Positions 1 through 12,721 of a stretch of DNA of 64,000 nt are shown in pieces. The DNA comes from Antilocapra americana (lineage: Eukaryota > Chordata > Mammalia > Artiodactyla > Antilocapridae): NCBI GenBank assembly GCA_007570785.1, contig ML660201.1, positions 42,422,863-42,486,862 of the forward strand, written 5' to 3'. The notes beneath the pieces were generated by a model, which searched no databases, was not told the DNA's origin, and was given only the letters and a program-made list of their open reading frames with translations. The translations under genes and the position numbers were made by a program. The number at the start of each line of letters is the position of its first letter. The first letter of the stretch is position 1.

Positions 1-3000
1 ATGGTCTTTTCTGGATGCTAATCCCCATCACAGAACTTCTATAATGCATGATATAATTTAATACACCTGGCAGACTCACCACCAGTTCATTCTTTTGTTA
101 TGTAATAGCCCAAAGGGAAGTCGAGAGTGGTTCATGCTCTGACAACCAGCTATTATCCCCAATAACAGGCGATTTTCAAAGGATTATTGCCGTCAGAAAC
201 CATTTTATAATAACTGGCAACTGGAAGCCAATGTAGCAAAGTAAGATGGTCTTTGAGAGCTGCCATTTATTTTATACAATTCTGCAAAGATGTTTCAAGC
301 ATCACCCAGATGAAATAACCGCAGTTGTGATGGGATTCACTGGCCATAATAAATCACCTCCCTAGAAAAGTTAGAGAAATGCTGCTGTAGAGTTACTCTT
401 TGGAATCTTTCTATTTTTCGAGGACTTCTCATCATTTCCCCTCATGGTCACCCTTTCACAGTATTCTGGCATCCTAACAGCCTGTTTCTGGGTAAGTTAC
501 AGGAGTCCTGGGAGCTATGCTATGAACGGACTGCACCCTGAAGATGCTTTGCCCTTGTGTCAGGCCCTGGAGAAAAGATCAATCATGGGATTGAATCTGA
601 GGGATTTCTTTTAGATATGCACATCCTGATTTAATTGAATCTAGCTTTAGGAAGATAATTTGGATCAGGTTATGACAAGAGAAGAATGACTTATTGTCTT
701 CAGCATGTAGGAGTTTCAGTATCAGTTTATGGCAAAGTCAGACTTTATTCCACACAACGCAGTCCCATTTCCACAGGGGTCCTGCCTCATAGATTTCCTC
801 TCAGGGAGCAATTTTATTAGACAAGAGTTCTTTCTTAAAAGAAATGCCTATGAACGATGTATCTCCTTAGGATGGTTACCAAACACACACTCATTCAAAC
901 TCAAAATCCAAATTCTGAAACATCCAAAAGGCGGTTTTGTTATGTCACTGATATGATAGAAATCATGGAATTCTTTGTACTTTACGCAGATGGCATAAAT
1001 TCCAGTTGTTTGAACTTGAGAAACATGTTGAGTGATGAAATTAAATCGACATCATCTTCCTTTATCTTGACAGTTCAGATGGCTAGAGGCAATTGCCACT
1101 CTGGCTGTCGGGTTAGGATCATTAGTGTTAAAATGATTATACTGCCTTTAAGTTTATCTTTGATTAAAAATTAAATTTCACTTCTCTTTATCATTTTCCA
1201 TACCCCCAAAACATGCATGTGTTCTCCAAGTTAAATCAAGATGGACTAAATATTTAATTCCCTGTTCTAATTAGCTACAACTGTTACCTGATTTCTCTCT
1301 GTAAATGAATGTGAAAGGACCCGGGAGGCCTAACGTTAACCTTCATCCACTCTCATTATAAGAGAGAAATTACGGGCTCTAATTAGATGCTTCAAATTGC
1401 AAAGAAATAGAATTTTCATAACCAGCTTATTAAAATCCTAGGGCCCCTTTGGGATAGGGCAAATTGCTTCTACTCTGATCTGCTTATCCTGGTACAACAC
1501 CATACAGAAGACTCATGTTGTCTGCAGTACACAGCTCATATTTCCCCCAAATTAATGAGTACTCAAATTATTCCAGCTGCCCTCTTGGCACAAGGAAAAA
1601 TTGAAAATCTATAGCTGCCAAGTGACGTGGATAACTCAGCTGCTAAATAAAATATGCTTAAGGGGACACAGCTGCTGGGGTGACTATTTACATTAAAATT
1701 ACTAAATCCATGAACAGAGAACAAATGTCCCAAGACAGCTAAACAGTGTTCAGCACTTGGATTAACTCTTTTATTGGACCAGGACCCTCAAGGTACAAGT
1801 GTGCCACATACTATGACAGAAACAGGAAGTTTTTACCAGATTATATTTTTCCATCAGGATGAATCCCTAACCATTACAGTGGGAGAATCAGTGAGTCCCT
1901 ACTTTTGGAAGTTCTAATTAGTTTTACTTCCCTTGATGTTTTCATACAAGTCAGTTCAAGCTTTTATTCTTACTGAAATTAAACAGATTATACATTTGTT
2001 TAACTTTGACATTTCATAAATCTTCAGTAAGATTCTTTCGTGTAGCTCTGACCTCTTTATTATTTGAAGGGTCAAACAAAGCTGGGATGACCAAGACATG
2101 GAGGTCATAGGAAATGATGACCCAACTACTGCTATGAAAAGTATTTCAAACTGAAATACTCAGTCACTTGGGCAGTTTTAAGTAGGCCCCTGAATAACCA
2201 ATTTAGAAAAAAATGTGACATCATGGGAGAGCAGTAAAAAATAAGAACAAAGCATGAGGGGGAAGTGACCCATGTATATATTCATCACTTGTTAACATGA
2301 AATTAATATGACCATCTATCACTGTCTCAAAATTCCAAACACTAAGAGCTTTTATTCAAATATCTCCAAAACCCCTGATCGTTGATATTATCAATGACCT
2401 AGTCCAGATCAAAACTGTTAACACAGTGTTCAAAGACTGAACCCCTATCCAGATCCATGTTTCAACTATACACAGCATTCAATTCAATGAAACAGCCTAC
2501 AAAAAAAAATGTACCAGTTATGACCATGTTCTCTGGTTGGATTTAGACATCACGTGCCTTTGTAAGTGTATTTTTTAAAAAAGAATTACAAGCTCTAGCC
2601 TGGGTTCTCTGGCTAATGACAAAAACACGTTCTGTTTACTGTCCTGAATATTCTACCTATGCACTTTGCATTGTCCAAATCATGTAAAATTACAGAATGA
2701 TGTCATCAAATAGATCAGGCTCAGAGGAAACAGATGAAGATTCTATAAACACTTTTCATCCTTAAACACGTAGCCTAAACATAATACTCCCTCTCTATGT
2801 AAGAGAAAATGGCAACAAATGAGATTTGAAAAACAGAATGGGGACATTTGAACATCAACTGAAAAACATTTGAAGATGATTAAGGAAATATAGACCTAAG
2901 TGAAGATAAGACAGAAAATGCTGCTTTCAGCAGCCATGAAAGAGCCTTGACACCGAAAGAACCCAGTGCAAAGTCAGCTGCAATTGCACAGCCATGTTTT

Positions 3001-4390
3001 GACCTATGTCATCGCCACACACACTTTGGCTCATACCAAAATGTCTGCCTATATACCTGAGTGTCTCCACAGAAGACATCGCCTACCTTTATAGTTCTGC
3101 CTCACCTATAATCTGAGGGCTTGGCCATTTTTACAGTCACAGAGTTCTGGATCTTGCACAGAAAAATTTGGAGATGTGGATTTTGCAGTTATTTCCCTAG
3201 GGCACAAGCCACACTCCCCATCAAAAGACAGGATTTTCTAAAATCTTCCACTGTTACTCTCAGCGTGACACTTCTGATTCTTCTAGAGCCACTATGAGCC
3301 CTGAACAAGTTCTAGATAAACTGCAAAGACAGCACACACAGTGTGACCGTGAAGAAAGAGCAGAGGAAGTCATGATCTGTGACATAAAAAAGCATATTTA
3401 CATTTCTATCTTACCTTTGAAAACTTATAGCATAAAGACAAAAGCAGTCCTCAATAAGTTTGGGGGTTACATAGAGTCTTAATAAATAGATCTGATATAT
3501 GGGGTCAGGCAAACTTGCTAAATTAGAAAGACAAAATCAAGTGTCCTTTATCCACACTGATAACAGGAAGAGAACAATGGATATTATTAATATCAGAAAT
3601 TCTATGTGTCCATTTCAAAAAGCAGTATGACTTTCAAAAAGGTGTATCTTTCCTAATTATCTAAGAGCCAATCTAGGAATGTGAAAACAAAGTATGTATA
3701 CACAGGTGTATATATCTCTATATATGCAGTCATTTAGATGTATAGCTACATAAAATCACAAGACAGATTTACATGCAATCGCTAATTTGACTCTTTAGAT
3801 TATTTTTTTTGCTGATTTGACTCTTTTAGGATAATTGCCAACTTAGTTCTATATGGTAAATCAAATGCGCTGATAGTGTTTAAAGCATAGTTCCCTATCT
3901 TTTGATATAATGACACTGTTATTTGATCTCTTGACAGTTTCAATTTATAAAACCAAACCAAAAGATGTGTTTAAAGAGAACTTATATTAACTTTATTTCA
4001 GTAACACAGCAATGCTTGTTAAAACGTGTGACAGTGCATAGCTAAGAGTCAGACTCACTGTGCTAAGTTACATATACTGTTTCAATCTGATATATTCCTT
4101 GGAGGAAACAAAACACTGCAAAATAACGATAACTATTATATACTCTTTCATATCTACATGTTCCTGCTAGCCTTTGAAAATAATCAGTAACCAGTGGAAG
4201 CAGAAATAAGATCAACAGATGTCTACAGAAACTAGTCTAAGTGTTCTACAAACGTGTTCCATGGTGGTGCTCCTAGTGTGGATTTCACAGGAAATTTCAA
4301 ATTTCAATCCCCCCTAAAGGATGTTGTTCATTAATTACTTTCAACATCTGGAATAGCAGACCTGAATGCTTAAGTGTGAAAGATGCTGGT
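1..4390. other. Single-copy AT-rich non-coding DNA
   Basis: I recognise no interspersed repeat, RNA gene or coding exon here. The open frames are short (the longest about 105 codons, at 857-1174) and lack any domain. The palindrome CTAATTAG, a homeodomain-type core, occurs three times, at 1267-1274, 1379-1386 and 1914-1921, in sequence with a non-repetitive look, so part of 1.2-2.0 kb could be a conserved non-coding element. A short imperfect direct duplication of about 25 bp lies at 3781-3836. Diverged old repeats may be present below what can be seen by eye. Confidence 0.6.
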
Positions 4391-4394
4391 CCAC

Positions 4395-4540
4395 ACATTT
4401 TTTTAGCATTTGTGTTTTGTTAATCTGGTTGTGCCAATCTTTAGTTGCAGCATGTGGACTGAGGTGTGGCATGTGGGACCTAGTTCCCTGATCAGGGATC
4501 GAACCCAGAGCCAGTACATTGACAGCAGGGAAGTCCTGGT
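4395..4540 (-). repeat. CHR-like tRNA-Glu-derived SINE, antisense
   Basis: The stretch reads as the reverse complement of an old cetartiodactyl CHR-type SINE. It has 'tttagttgcagcatgtgg', 'ggcatgtgggacctagttcc' and 'gatcagggatcgaaccca', and ends in 'cagggaagtcct', the complement of the SINE 5' end. The B-box complement (gggatcgaaccc) is intact. The copy is diverged and lacks much of the CHR body. A second copy of this family lies at 18.3 kb. Confidence 0.75.
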
Positions 4541-5333
4541 TTATGTGTTTAATATGCTAAGATTATGAAGCAAATTTGTTTTCAAGTGAAAACTGAGGCT
4601 TTTAAAGCTTTCCAAAGCCGCCTGCATCCAGTTAAGAAAAAATCAAGCTTCTATGAAGATTCTATTAATTTTAAAAACATAGACCACCTTTAAGAATAGC
4701 ATTCACAGAACGTCATATTTTAGGAAGAAGTAATTCAAGACTGTACTGGGATAAAGGCAATATTCCTACCAATAAAATATGAATTGAAGGACCAGGTTTT
4801 TCTGTGCTGAGCATTTCATCAAGAAAGCTGCATCTGTATGCTCACCACTACTGTGTAACTGCACATAATCAAATACCAATAGCAGATTGAGTACAGGTTC
4901 ATGAATAAAAGAACTTTTACAACTTTTAAACTATACATAAAGTGTTAACTGGGGAAATTCTATTTCTAGCTATGATAAACTAGCTACTGTAAGATCAATC
5001 CTAACCCTGAGAACGTCTACTAAGCTAGGATAAATCACAAACAAACAGCTATTTGGAGATATCAGTGAAAAACGGTGGGAACTAAGACTTGAATGTACTA
5101 GACCCTAGAATGAAGAGAACTACATGGAGCAAAGCTCTGTATTCACTGCCATTTCCCTCATCATGGCACTTCCCAGTTCATGGGGCAGGGCATGTAAGCC
5201 GAACAGAAAAGAGAAACCCAGAGTTAGCAGCAGCCTCACCAAGCAAAACTGGGTTCAGGGCTAGTGGCGAGGATTCAGTGCTTTCACCACTGTGTCCCAG
5301 ATTCATTTCTGGATCATGGAAGTTTCTCTCTTC
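4541..5333. other. Single-copy DNA, no feature seen
   Basis: AT-rich sequence without a recognisable repeat or exon. The 145-codon frame at 5089-5526 runs out of this segment into the following SINE and is not a gene. Confidence 0.6.
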
Positions 5334-5540
5334 GAGCTTCCCTGGTGGCTCAGACAGTAAAGAATGTGCCTATAATGCAGGAGACCCAGGTTTGATCACT
5401 GGTCCAGAAGATACCCTGAAGGAGGGCATGACAACCCACTCCAGTATTCTTACCTGGAGAATCCCATGGAGAGAGGAGCCTAGCAGACTACAGACCATGG
5501 AGTCACAAAGAGTTGGATATGACTGAGTGACGAACACTTT
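5334..5540 (+). repeat. Bov-tA SINE, sense
   Basis: A full-length ruminant tRNA-Glu-derived SINE. It starts 'gagcttccctggtggctcag' (A-box region), continues with a B-box-like 'ggtttgatcactgg', then 'caacccactccagtattctt', 'ctggagaatcccatgga' and 'agttggatatgactgag', and ends 'gacgaacacttt'. It abuts the next SINE at 5541 in the same orientation. Such elements are non-autonomous and were probably mobilised by BovB. Confidence 0.9.
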
Positions 5541-5640
5541 GAGCTGCCCTGGCAGCTCAGTGGTGAAGACTTCGCCTGCAATGAAGGAGACCCCAGTTCA
5601 ATTTCTGAGTCAGGAAGATCCCCTGGAGAAGGGATAAGCT

Positions 5641-6969
5641 ACCCATTCCAAAAAAATAAAGTCAGCCACTGTTTCCACTGTTTCCCCATCTATTTCCCAT
5701 GAAGTGATGGGACCAGATGCCATAATCTTGGTTTTCTGAACCTTTAAGCCAACTTTTTCACTCTCCTCTTTCACTTTCATCAAGAGGCTTTTTAGTTCCT
5801 GTTCACTTTCTGCCATAAGGGTGGTGTCATCTGCAAATCTGAGGTTACTGATATTTCTCCTGGAAATTTTGATTCCAGCTTGTGTTTCTTCCAGCCCAGC
5901 ATTTCAAATGATATACTCTGCATATAAGTTAAACAAGCAGGGTGATAATATACAGTTGATGTACTCCTTTTCCTATTTGGAACCAGTCTGCTTCCTGATC
6001 TGTGAACAGGTTTCTCACGAGACAGGTCAGATGGTCTAGTATTCCCATCTCTTTCAGAGTTTTCCACAGTTTATTGTGATCCACAGTCAAAGGCTTTGGC
6101 ATAGTCAATAAAGCAGAAATAGATGTTTTTCTGGAACTCTCTTGTTTTTTCAATGATCCAGAGGATGTTGGCAATTTGATCTCTGGTTCCTCTGCCTTTT
6201 GTAAAACCAGTTTGAACATCTGAAGTTCATGGCTCACGTACTGCTGAAGCCTGGCTTGGAGAATTCTGAGCATTACTTTACTAATGTGTGAGATGAGCGC
6301 AATCATGCAGTAGTTTGAGGATTCTTTGGCATTGCCTTTCTTTGGGCAACAGTGTCAGACTTTATTTGGGGGAGCTCCAAAATCACTGCAGACGGTGATT
6401 GCAGCCATGAAATTAATAGATGTTTACTCCTTGGAAGGAAAGTTATGACCAACCTAGACAGCATATTTTAAAGCAGAGACATTACTTTGCCAACAAAGAT
6501 CCATATAGTCAAGGCTATGGTTTTTCCAGTAGTCATGTATGGATGTGTGAGTTAGATGGTGAAGAAAACTGAGTGCCAAAGAATTGATGCTTTTGAATTG
6601 TGGTGTTGGAGAAGACTCTTGAGAGTTCCTTGGACTGCAAGGAGATCCAACCAATCCATCCTAAAGGAGATCAGTCCAAGGTGTTCATTGGAAGGATGGA
6701 TGTTGGAGCTGAAACTCCAGTATTTTGGCCACCTGATGGGAAGAGCTGACTCACTGGGAAAGAGCCTAATGTTGGGAAGGATTGGGAGCAGGAGGAAAAG
6801 GGGATGACAGAGGATGAGATAGCTGGATGGCATCACCGACTCGATGGACATGGGATTGTGTAGACTCTGGGAGTTGGTGATGGACAGGGACGCCTGGCGT
6901 GCTGCGATTCATGGGGTTGCAAAGAGTTGGACACAACTGAGTGACTGACTGACTGACTGACCCATTCCA
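5641..6969 (+). mobile_element. BovB LINE, 5'-inverted, with target-site duplication
   Basis: 5651 to about 6346 is antisense BovB from the reverse-transcriptase region; the RT motif (F/Y)ADD lies on the minus strand near 5828-5843. From about 6348 to 6959 the element is sense and runs to the 3' end with a (GACT)n tail. The outer end of the inverted part and the start of the sense part cover the same BovB position (a GACTTTATTT segment), which is the twin-priming pattern. The 10-bp duplication 'acccattcca' flanks the unit (5641-5650 and 6960-6969). The frames are broken, so it is a dead copy. Confidence 0.9.
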
Positions 6970-6999
6970 ATATTCTTGGGCTTCCCTAGTGGCTCAGAC

Positions 7000-7276
7000 A
7001 GAGAAGGCAATGGCAACCCACTCCAGTACTCTTGTCTGGAAAATCCCATGGAAAGAGGAGCCTGGTAGGCTACAGTCCATGGGGTCACTAGGAGTCAGAC
7101 ACGACTGATCGACTTCACTTTCATGCACTGGAGAAGGAAATGGCAACCTACTCCAGTGTTCTTGCCTGGAGAATCCCAGGGACCGGGGAGCCTGGTGGGC
7201 TGCTATCTATGGGGTCGCACAGAGCCGGACACAACTGAAGCCACTTAGTAGCAGCAGCAGCAGCAGGAGCAGCAGC
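7000..7276 (+). repeat. BOV-A2 SINE, nested in Bov-tA
   Basis: It starts 'gagaaggcaatggcaaccc'. The two similar halves are joined by 'cttcactttcatgcactgg' and the element ends in 'gaagccacttagtagcagcag' with a (CAG)n tail. The 11-bp duplication 'agtggctcaga' (6988-6998 and 7277-7287) flanks it. The trinucleotide tail is a likely length polymorphism. Confidence 0.9.
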
Positions 7277-7576
7277 AGTGGCTCAGATGGTAAAGAATCT
7301 GCCTGCAATGCAGAAAACCCAGGTTCAATCTCTAGGTTGGGAAGATTCCCTGGAGAGGAGAATGGCTACCTACTTCAGGATTCTTGCCTGGAGAATTCCA
7401 TGGACATGGGAGTCTGGAGCACTACAGTTCACGGGGTCGCAAAGAGTCAGACATGACTGAGCGATTAACACTACAGAGAAAGTCATAACATAAGGGGAAA
7501 AAATCCCAAAGGAAAGGAGACCCTAGAGAAGTAATTACATATTCAACAGGAAATTTCTCCTGAATTAAAGCACTTG

Positions 7577-7702
7577 CTGGAGCAGGAAATGGCAACTCAC
7601 TATAATATTCTTGGCCTAGAAATCCAATGGACAGAGGAGTTTGGTGGGCTACAGTCCATGGGGTTGCAAAGAGTAGGAACTATGGAATGACTGAGCATTA
7701 CA
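7577..7702 (+). repeat. Bov-tA fragment, 5'-truncated
   Basis: The non-tRNA half of a Bov-tA element: 'ggaaatggcaactcac', 'atccaatggacagagga', 'gtgggctacagtccatgg', then 'aaagagtagg' and 'tgactgagca'. The tRNA-like promoter part is absent. It is fairly diverged. Confidence 0.75.
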
Positions 7703-8186
7703 AAGCATTTGCTAATTCTAAAGTGTGCATGTGTTAGATAAGACTCCATGAAACTAAGCAAAAAGCAGCTAAAAAAGAGATTGAAACATTAAGAAGAGAA
7801 TTTTGAAGTTGCAAAATGCTAGGAAATAAAAACTTGAAGTTAAGGTTCAGCAGGAGGTAGAAAGCACAGACTTGCAGGTGAAACCTCTGAAAAAGCTATT
7901 CCTCCAAAGTAAAGGTAAATCATAAATAAACAAGTTGCAATTGGTTCAAGGTACTCAGCCTGGATTCTATCTGCCTGCCAAAGAATGTATTCCTCTCAAA
8001 AGGAAGAGTTTTCAAAGCCTCAAAAATTTTTCATATACACTATCAGGCAAACAATCAAAAATTGCTATGAAAGTCAAGAAACAGAATCAAATAACTAAAA
8101 ATGGAGGGAAAAATAGACTTACAGGTGATCTAGATATTATAGTTATCAGGCACAGACTCTAAAATACCAATGACTAATAATAAACA

Positions 8187-8395
8187 TTGGGCTTCCCAGG
8201 TGGCTCAGGGGTAAAGAATCTGCCTGTAATGCCAGAGATGTGGGTTTGATCCTTGGGTTTGGAAGATCTCCTGGAAAAGGGAATGGCAACCCATTCCAGT
8301 ATTCTTGCCTGGAGAATCCCATGGAGAGAGGAGACTGGCAGGCTACAGTTCATGGGGTCATAAAGAGTCAGACACAACTTAATGACTAAACAATA
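8187..8395 (+). repeat. Bov-tA SINE, sense, inside the L1M
   Basis: It begins 'gggcttcccaggtggctcag', has a B-box-like 'ggtttgatccttgg', then 'ggcaacccattccagtattc', 'gagaatcccatggagagagg' and 'cagacacaacttaatgac'. It is full length with an A/T-rich tail. No clear target-site duplication can be called because the flanks are AT-rich. Confidence 0.9.
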
Positions 8396-10714
8396 AAAAT
8401 ATTACATGTAAAATAAATGAAAAGATGAAGCATTAAAAAGAATCGAATGGAATCCCTAGAACTGAAAACAGTGACTGAAATTAAGAATTCAACATATGGG
8501 ATTAATAGAAGATAGACACTATGCAAGAGAAGAGTAAAGAACCAGAAAATAAATAAGTAGAAAATACTCAGAGTGAACTACAGAGAAGAAGATGTTGAAA
8601 AATAAAGAAAAAGTAAAAAAATAGATATGTGATCTGGTCAAAAGGTCAAAAGGTCTGACAGAATTGGAAGGTCAAATAAACTAAGAGAAGGAATGAGGCA
8701 CTGACAATATTTGAAACGAAAATGTGACAAACGTTTTATAAAGCTGATGATACACATCCAGCCATAGATTCCAGAATGTATGTGCGCAGCAAGTGGAATG
8801 AATACAAAATAAAAATATGCTTATGGACATATAATAATGAAAACTGTAAAAACTAAAGATAAATATCTTTAAGTCAGATAAAAGAAAAAAAAAGACACTA
8901 CTCTCTAAGGAACAATAATTAAACTGACCACTGTCTTTTCAACAGAAATAAAAGGCAGAGACCACAGAACACATCTTTAAAGGGCTAAAAGAACCTAAGC
9001 TTCAAACTAGAATTTCATGTTGAGTAAAAGTATCCTTTAAAATGACAATAAAATCAAAACACTTTCAGAAAATTTGTAATTAGCAGAATTCAAAGAAATA
9101 CTTTAGGCAAAAGGAAAATTATCCCAATAGAAAGCATGATAATGCAGGAAGGAATTATATTAGTAACAGAAGAGAAACTGTATGAGTAAATCGAAGTAAA
9201 TATTATCTGATTAACATTATAGTAATCATGGTTTGGGGGTTAAAATAACATGAAGGACATGAGAGGTTAAATGGAGCTAAACTGTTTGAAGGCATGTGAT
9301 TTATACGAACAAGAAAGAAGTAATAATTTAAGGTAGATTATACTAAAGTAAGGAAAAATGTTTTAATCTCTAGGGTAACAACTTCAATATATAATAAGCT
9401 ACTACTAGCAAGCTAATACAGAAGAAAATTGGGTAATGAAACATTTTCACCTTTTTCTTTTTTTTCAGATTAATCAACTAAAGGAAAAACAAAAAGAACA
9501 GGTGGGACAAAGAGCATCATGACAGGTGAGCTCAAATATACTAATAATTACGTTGAATACTGACTATATTTTAGTACCTTTTGCCCTATCTTTTTACTTT
9601 CAAATCTTGTAAGCACACCGTAATTATAACTAATACTATTTGTCTTTAATAGATATAATAATAAAAAGGTTAATTCAACAGGAAAAATGCCAACCTGAAA
9701 TATGTATACAAAAATAGGAAAGACATAACAATATATAAATTAAAAACTGACCAAATTAAAAAGAGAAAAAGAGAAATATAACATCACAGTGGGGCATTTT
9801 GACACAACTCCCTGTAACTGATAGAATAAGGAAACAAAATAAGAAGTAGAGACCAAGAATATCTGAAAATTACTATTAGTCAATTTGATTTAACTGACAT
9901 ATAGAACACTGTATCCACCAAATGCAAAATGCATTTTGTTTATAAGTGCTCAAGAATTATTGACAAAAACACATCATATGCTTGTCTACAAAATAATTCT
10001 AGATGAACTTGAAAGAATGGAAATCATAGAGAAGTTATTCAATATCTAAGTGAAATAGGCTAAAAATCGTAAAATATTAACAAGAAAATTTGGAATCCAA
10101 ATTACCTCAAGATTAAATACAATTTAAATATTCCCTGGGACAAAGAAGAGTGACAATAAAAAAATTAGAAAATAATTTTCATTCAATAATAACAAAAACA
10201 TGATATTTAAAAGCACGTAGGATATCACTAAAGCAACTGAAGGTAAATTGATAACCCTAAATGAATTTAACAAAAAAGTAGGAAAGTTAAAAAATCAGCG
10301 ATCTAATGTTGCACTTTAACAACCTACAAAAATGTCAAATATATCCCAAAGAAAGTGAAAGGAAGGAAATATAAAACAATAGAAATCAAAGAAAACAGAT
10401 GCACCATGCCAAAAATTACTTCCTGAAAATTCAATAAAACTAAATCCTTAACAAGATAGATTAAGAAAAAAAAATGAGTGAAAATTACCAGTTCATCATA
10501 TTAGGAATAGAAATTGGAAAGGTCTGTAGATCTATTGTATATTTTTTAAATAAAAGAACTTTTATAAACAATTTTAAGCTAACAAGAGCATCTGAGAGAT
10601 ATGGACACATCCCTTGAAAAGCACAACTTAACTAAAACTGATCTACAAAGAAATTTTAAAAGATAAATAAGACTCACATACATTAAAGTCACTGAAGATA
10701 TAAAAACAACAACA

Positions 10715-10731
10715 ACAACAACAGAAAGCTA
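10715..10731 (+). repeat. (CAA)n short simple repeat
   Basis: A run of five ACA/ACA-type trinucleotide units inside the A-rich L1M sequence. Confidence 0.7.
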
Positions 10732-12509
10732 GTCTTCAAATTAAACTACAATTCCTTGTGGCCTCAACAGCGAATTCTTACATACAATTAAGGAGGAGAC
10801 AATAATCTTAGATGAATCCTTCCAGAGAACAGAATAAGAAAAAAATACTGACCAACTCACTTTGAGGCCAGCATACTCTGATCATAAAGCTAAAAAAGGC
10901 ATTACAAAAAAAAAAAAAAAAAGAAGTATCTTTCATGAACAAAGACTCAAAGATCCTAAAATCATAGCAAATCAAATTCAGTGATTTGTAAACACTTAGC
11001 ATATTATGACAAAGTTGTTTTTGTGCAATGAAAGCAAGTTTAGTTTAACAGTTGAAAACTGAACAATATAATTCACAGCATCAAAAAAATTAAAGAAGAA
11101 AAATATGATCACTTCAATAGATGTAAAATTAGCACTTGATAAAATTCAACACCCATTCAGCTAAGTTCTTACCAAGCTACTAACAGAATATCACTTCCTT
11201 AACCTTAAAGAGAATATGTATAAAAAATCACCAACAACATAATATGTATTGGTAAAATCATTAAAAGTGTTTATCCTAAGATCAAAGAAAACCACATCAA
11301 TTAATCCTTATCCTTCAATTATACTGGTGGTCCTAGCCCAGCAATAAAAGAAATAAAAGGCATACAGATTATAAGGGAAGAAATAGAACAAGTCATTATT
11401 CAAACAAAAGTGATTTTGCACACAGAAAATCAAAAACGTAATATAGATTATTAACAATTAGAGTTTATTAATAGGTCAACTTAGTGAAGTCACTGGACAC
11501 AAGGTCAATATAAAAACTATTTTGTTTTCATATATTAGCAAACAAAAATTTAAGACTATATTTTAAACGATTGTCAATTTATAATTGCAACAAATTCCTC
11601 AAATACCTGTTGGGAAATTTTAAAAAGATATATGTAGGACTTTAACAAAAAAGACTAAAAACTATTAAGGAAAGAAAATTGAGTGCAAGGAAGGAGCCAG
11701 TTCATGGATGGGAAGACTTAATATTTAAAGATGTGTCAATTCTCCTTTGGTTGATTCTTACACTCAACTCAAGTCCAATACAAGTTCAAGCAAATTAGTT
11801 TAAGAAATCAACAGATTGATTCCAAAAGCTTTATAGAAATTTAAACAACTAACAAGAGAAAAGACAATTTTGAAAAATCAAAATAATATTAGAGGACTCA
11901 CATTATCAAATAACAATTCTTATAAATCTCAAGCAATTAAAACACAGTAGAACTGATGTAAGTTTAGACAAACAGATCAAGAGCATAAAATCAAAATATC
12001 TTTCTTTTTAAAAAGTGCCATTACAACCCAATGAGGAAAACTGTGATTTTATAGATGTTGCTAGATCAACTGACTATACATGTGGGGAAAGAATAAACCT
12101 TAATCAAATGCTAGATGAATCTTAACAAAGTGTAATAATGAGACATAATAATAAGGCTTCTAGAAGAGAACATGGAGAATATCATCCATCTTTGTCACAG
12201 GAAAATGTCTTAAATTGTTCATTAAAAACGATCATTCATAGAAGAAAAGACTGATATAGTAAACATTATCAAAATATAGCATCATAAGAGAGAAAAAGGA
12301 AGACATGGAGTGGGAGAAGATACTTGCAGTATATACATCCAATAAAAGATTAGTATCTAGAACATATAAAACTATTATAACAATCAGTAAAAAAAAATGA
12401 CTAATTTTTAAATGGGCAAAAAGTCTTCTTCACATGAGGATATCCAAATAGATAATAAACATATGAAGAGCTCATCAATATTAGTCATCATGTAAATACA
12501 AGTTAAAAT

Positions 12510-12532
12510 GACACACACATACACACACACAT
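12510..12532 (+). repeat. (CA)n microsatellite in L1M
   Basis: 'acacacacatacacacacac', a short interrupted dinucleotide repeat within the L1 ORF2 3' region. Confidence 0.8.
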
Positions 12533-12645
12533 CAGAATGGCTAAAAATAAAAACATTGAGAATATCAAGTGTTGACAGAGAGGAACCAGAAATCCCATTG
12601 CTGCAAACACTTTGAAAAGGCTCTTTGGCAGTATGCACTAATGGC

Positions 12646-12721
12646 TAACATACATATATCTTATAAGGCAGCAATTCTATTCCTAACATACATATATCTT
12701 ATAAGGCAGTAATTCTATTCC
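12646..12721 (+). repeat. 38-bp tandem duplication in L1M ORF2
   Basis: Two adjacent 38-bp units (12646-12683 and 12684-12721) start 'taacatacatatatcttata' and differ at one base (12672 c, 12710 t). They lie at the L1 position that encodes 'ctattcctaggtata'. Much higher identity than the age of the host L1 implies that the duplication is far younger than the element. Confidence 0.9.

Larger units (their letters stand above)
5541..7473 (+). repeat. Dimeric Bov-tA SINE, interrupted twice
   Basis: The left monomer starts at 5541 (gagctgccctgg) and runs to 5650. It resumes after a BovB insertion at 6960-6978, where the typical dimer junction 'attcttgggcttccc' (6972-6986) leads into the right monomer. 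The right monomer is cut after 6998 by a BOV-A2 and resumes at 7277 with 'agtggctcagatggtaaag', ending near 7473. Removing both insertions and one copy of each target-site duplication gives a continuous dimer, so the SINE is older than both guests. Confidence 0.85.

Noticed and set aside
5334..5410. tRNA-like A and B boxes suggesting a tRNA gene
   Set aside because: The boxes belong to the tRNA-Glu-derived head of Bov-tA SINEs, which occur repeatedly here; the tRNA fold is not preserved.
5089..5526. 145-codon frame
   Set aside because: Its second half is the Bov-tA SINE at 5334-5540; no independent evidence of coding.
7230..7280. (CAG)n runs resembling a coding or disease-type triplet repeat
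   Set aside because: They are the ordinary 3' tails of BOV-A2 elements (also at 13.92 kb and, inverted, 22.05 kb).
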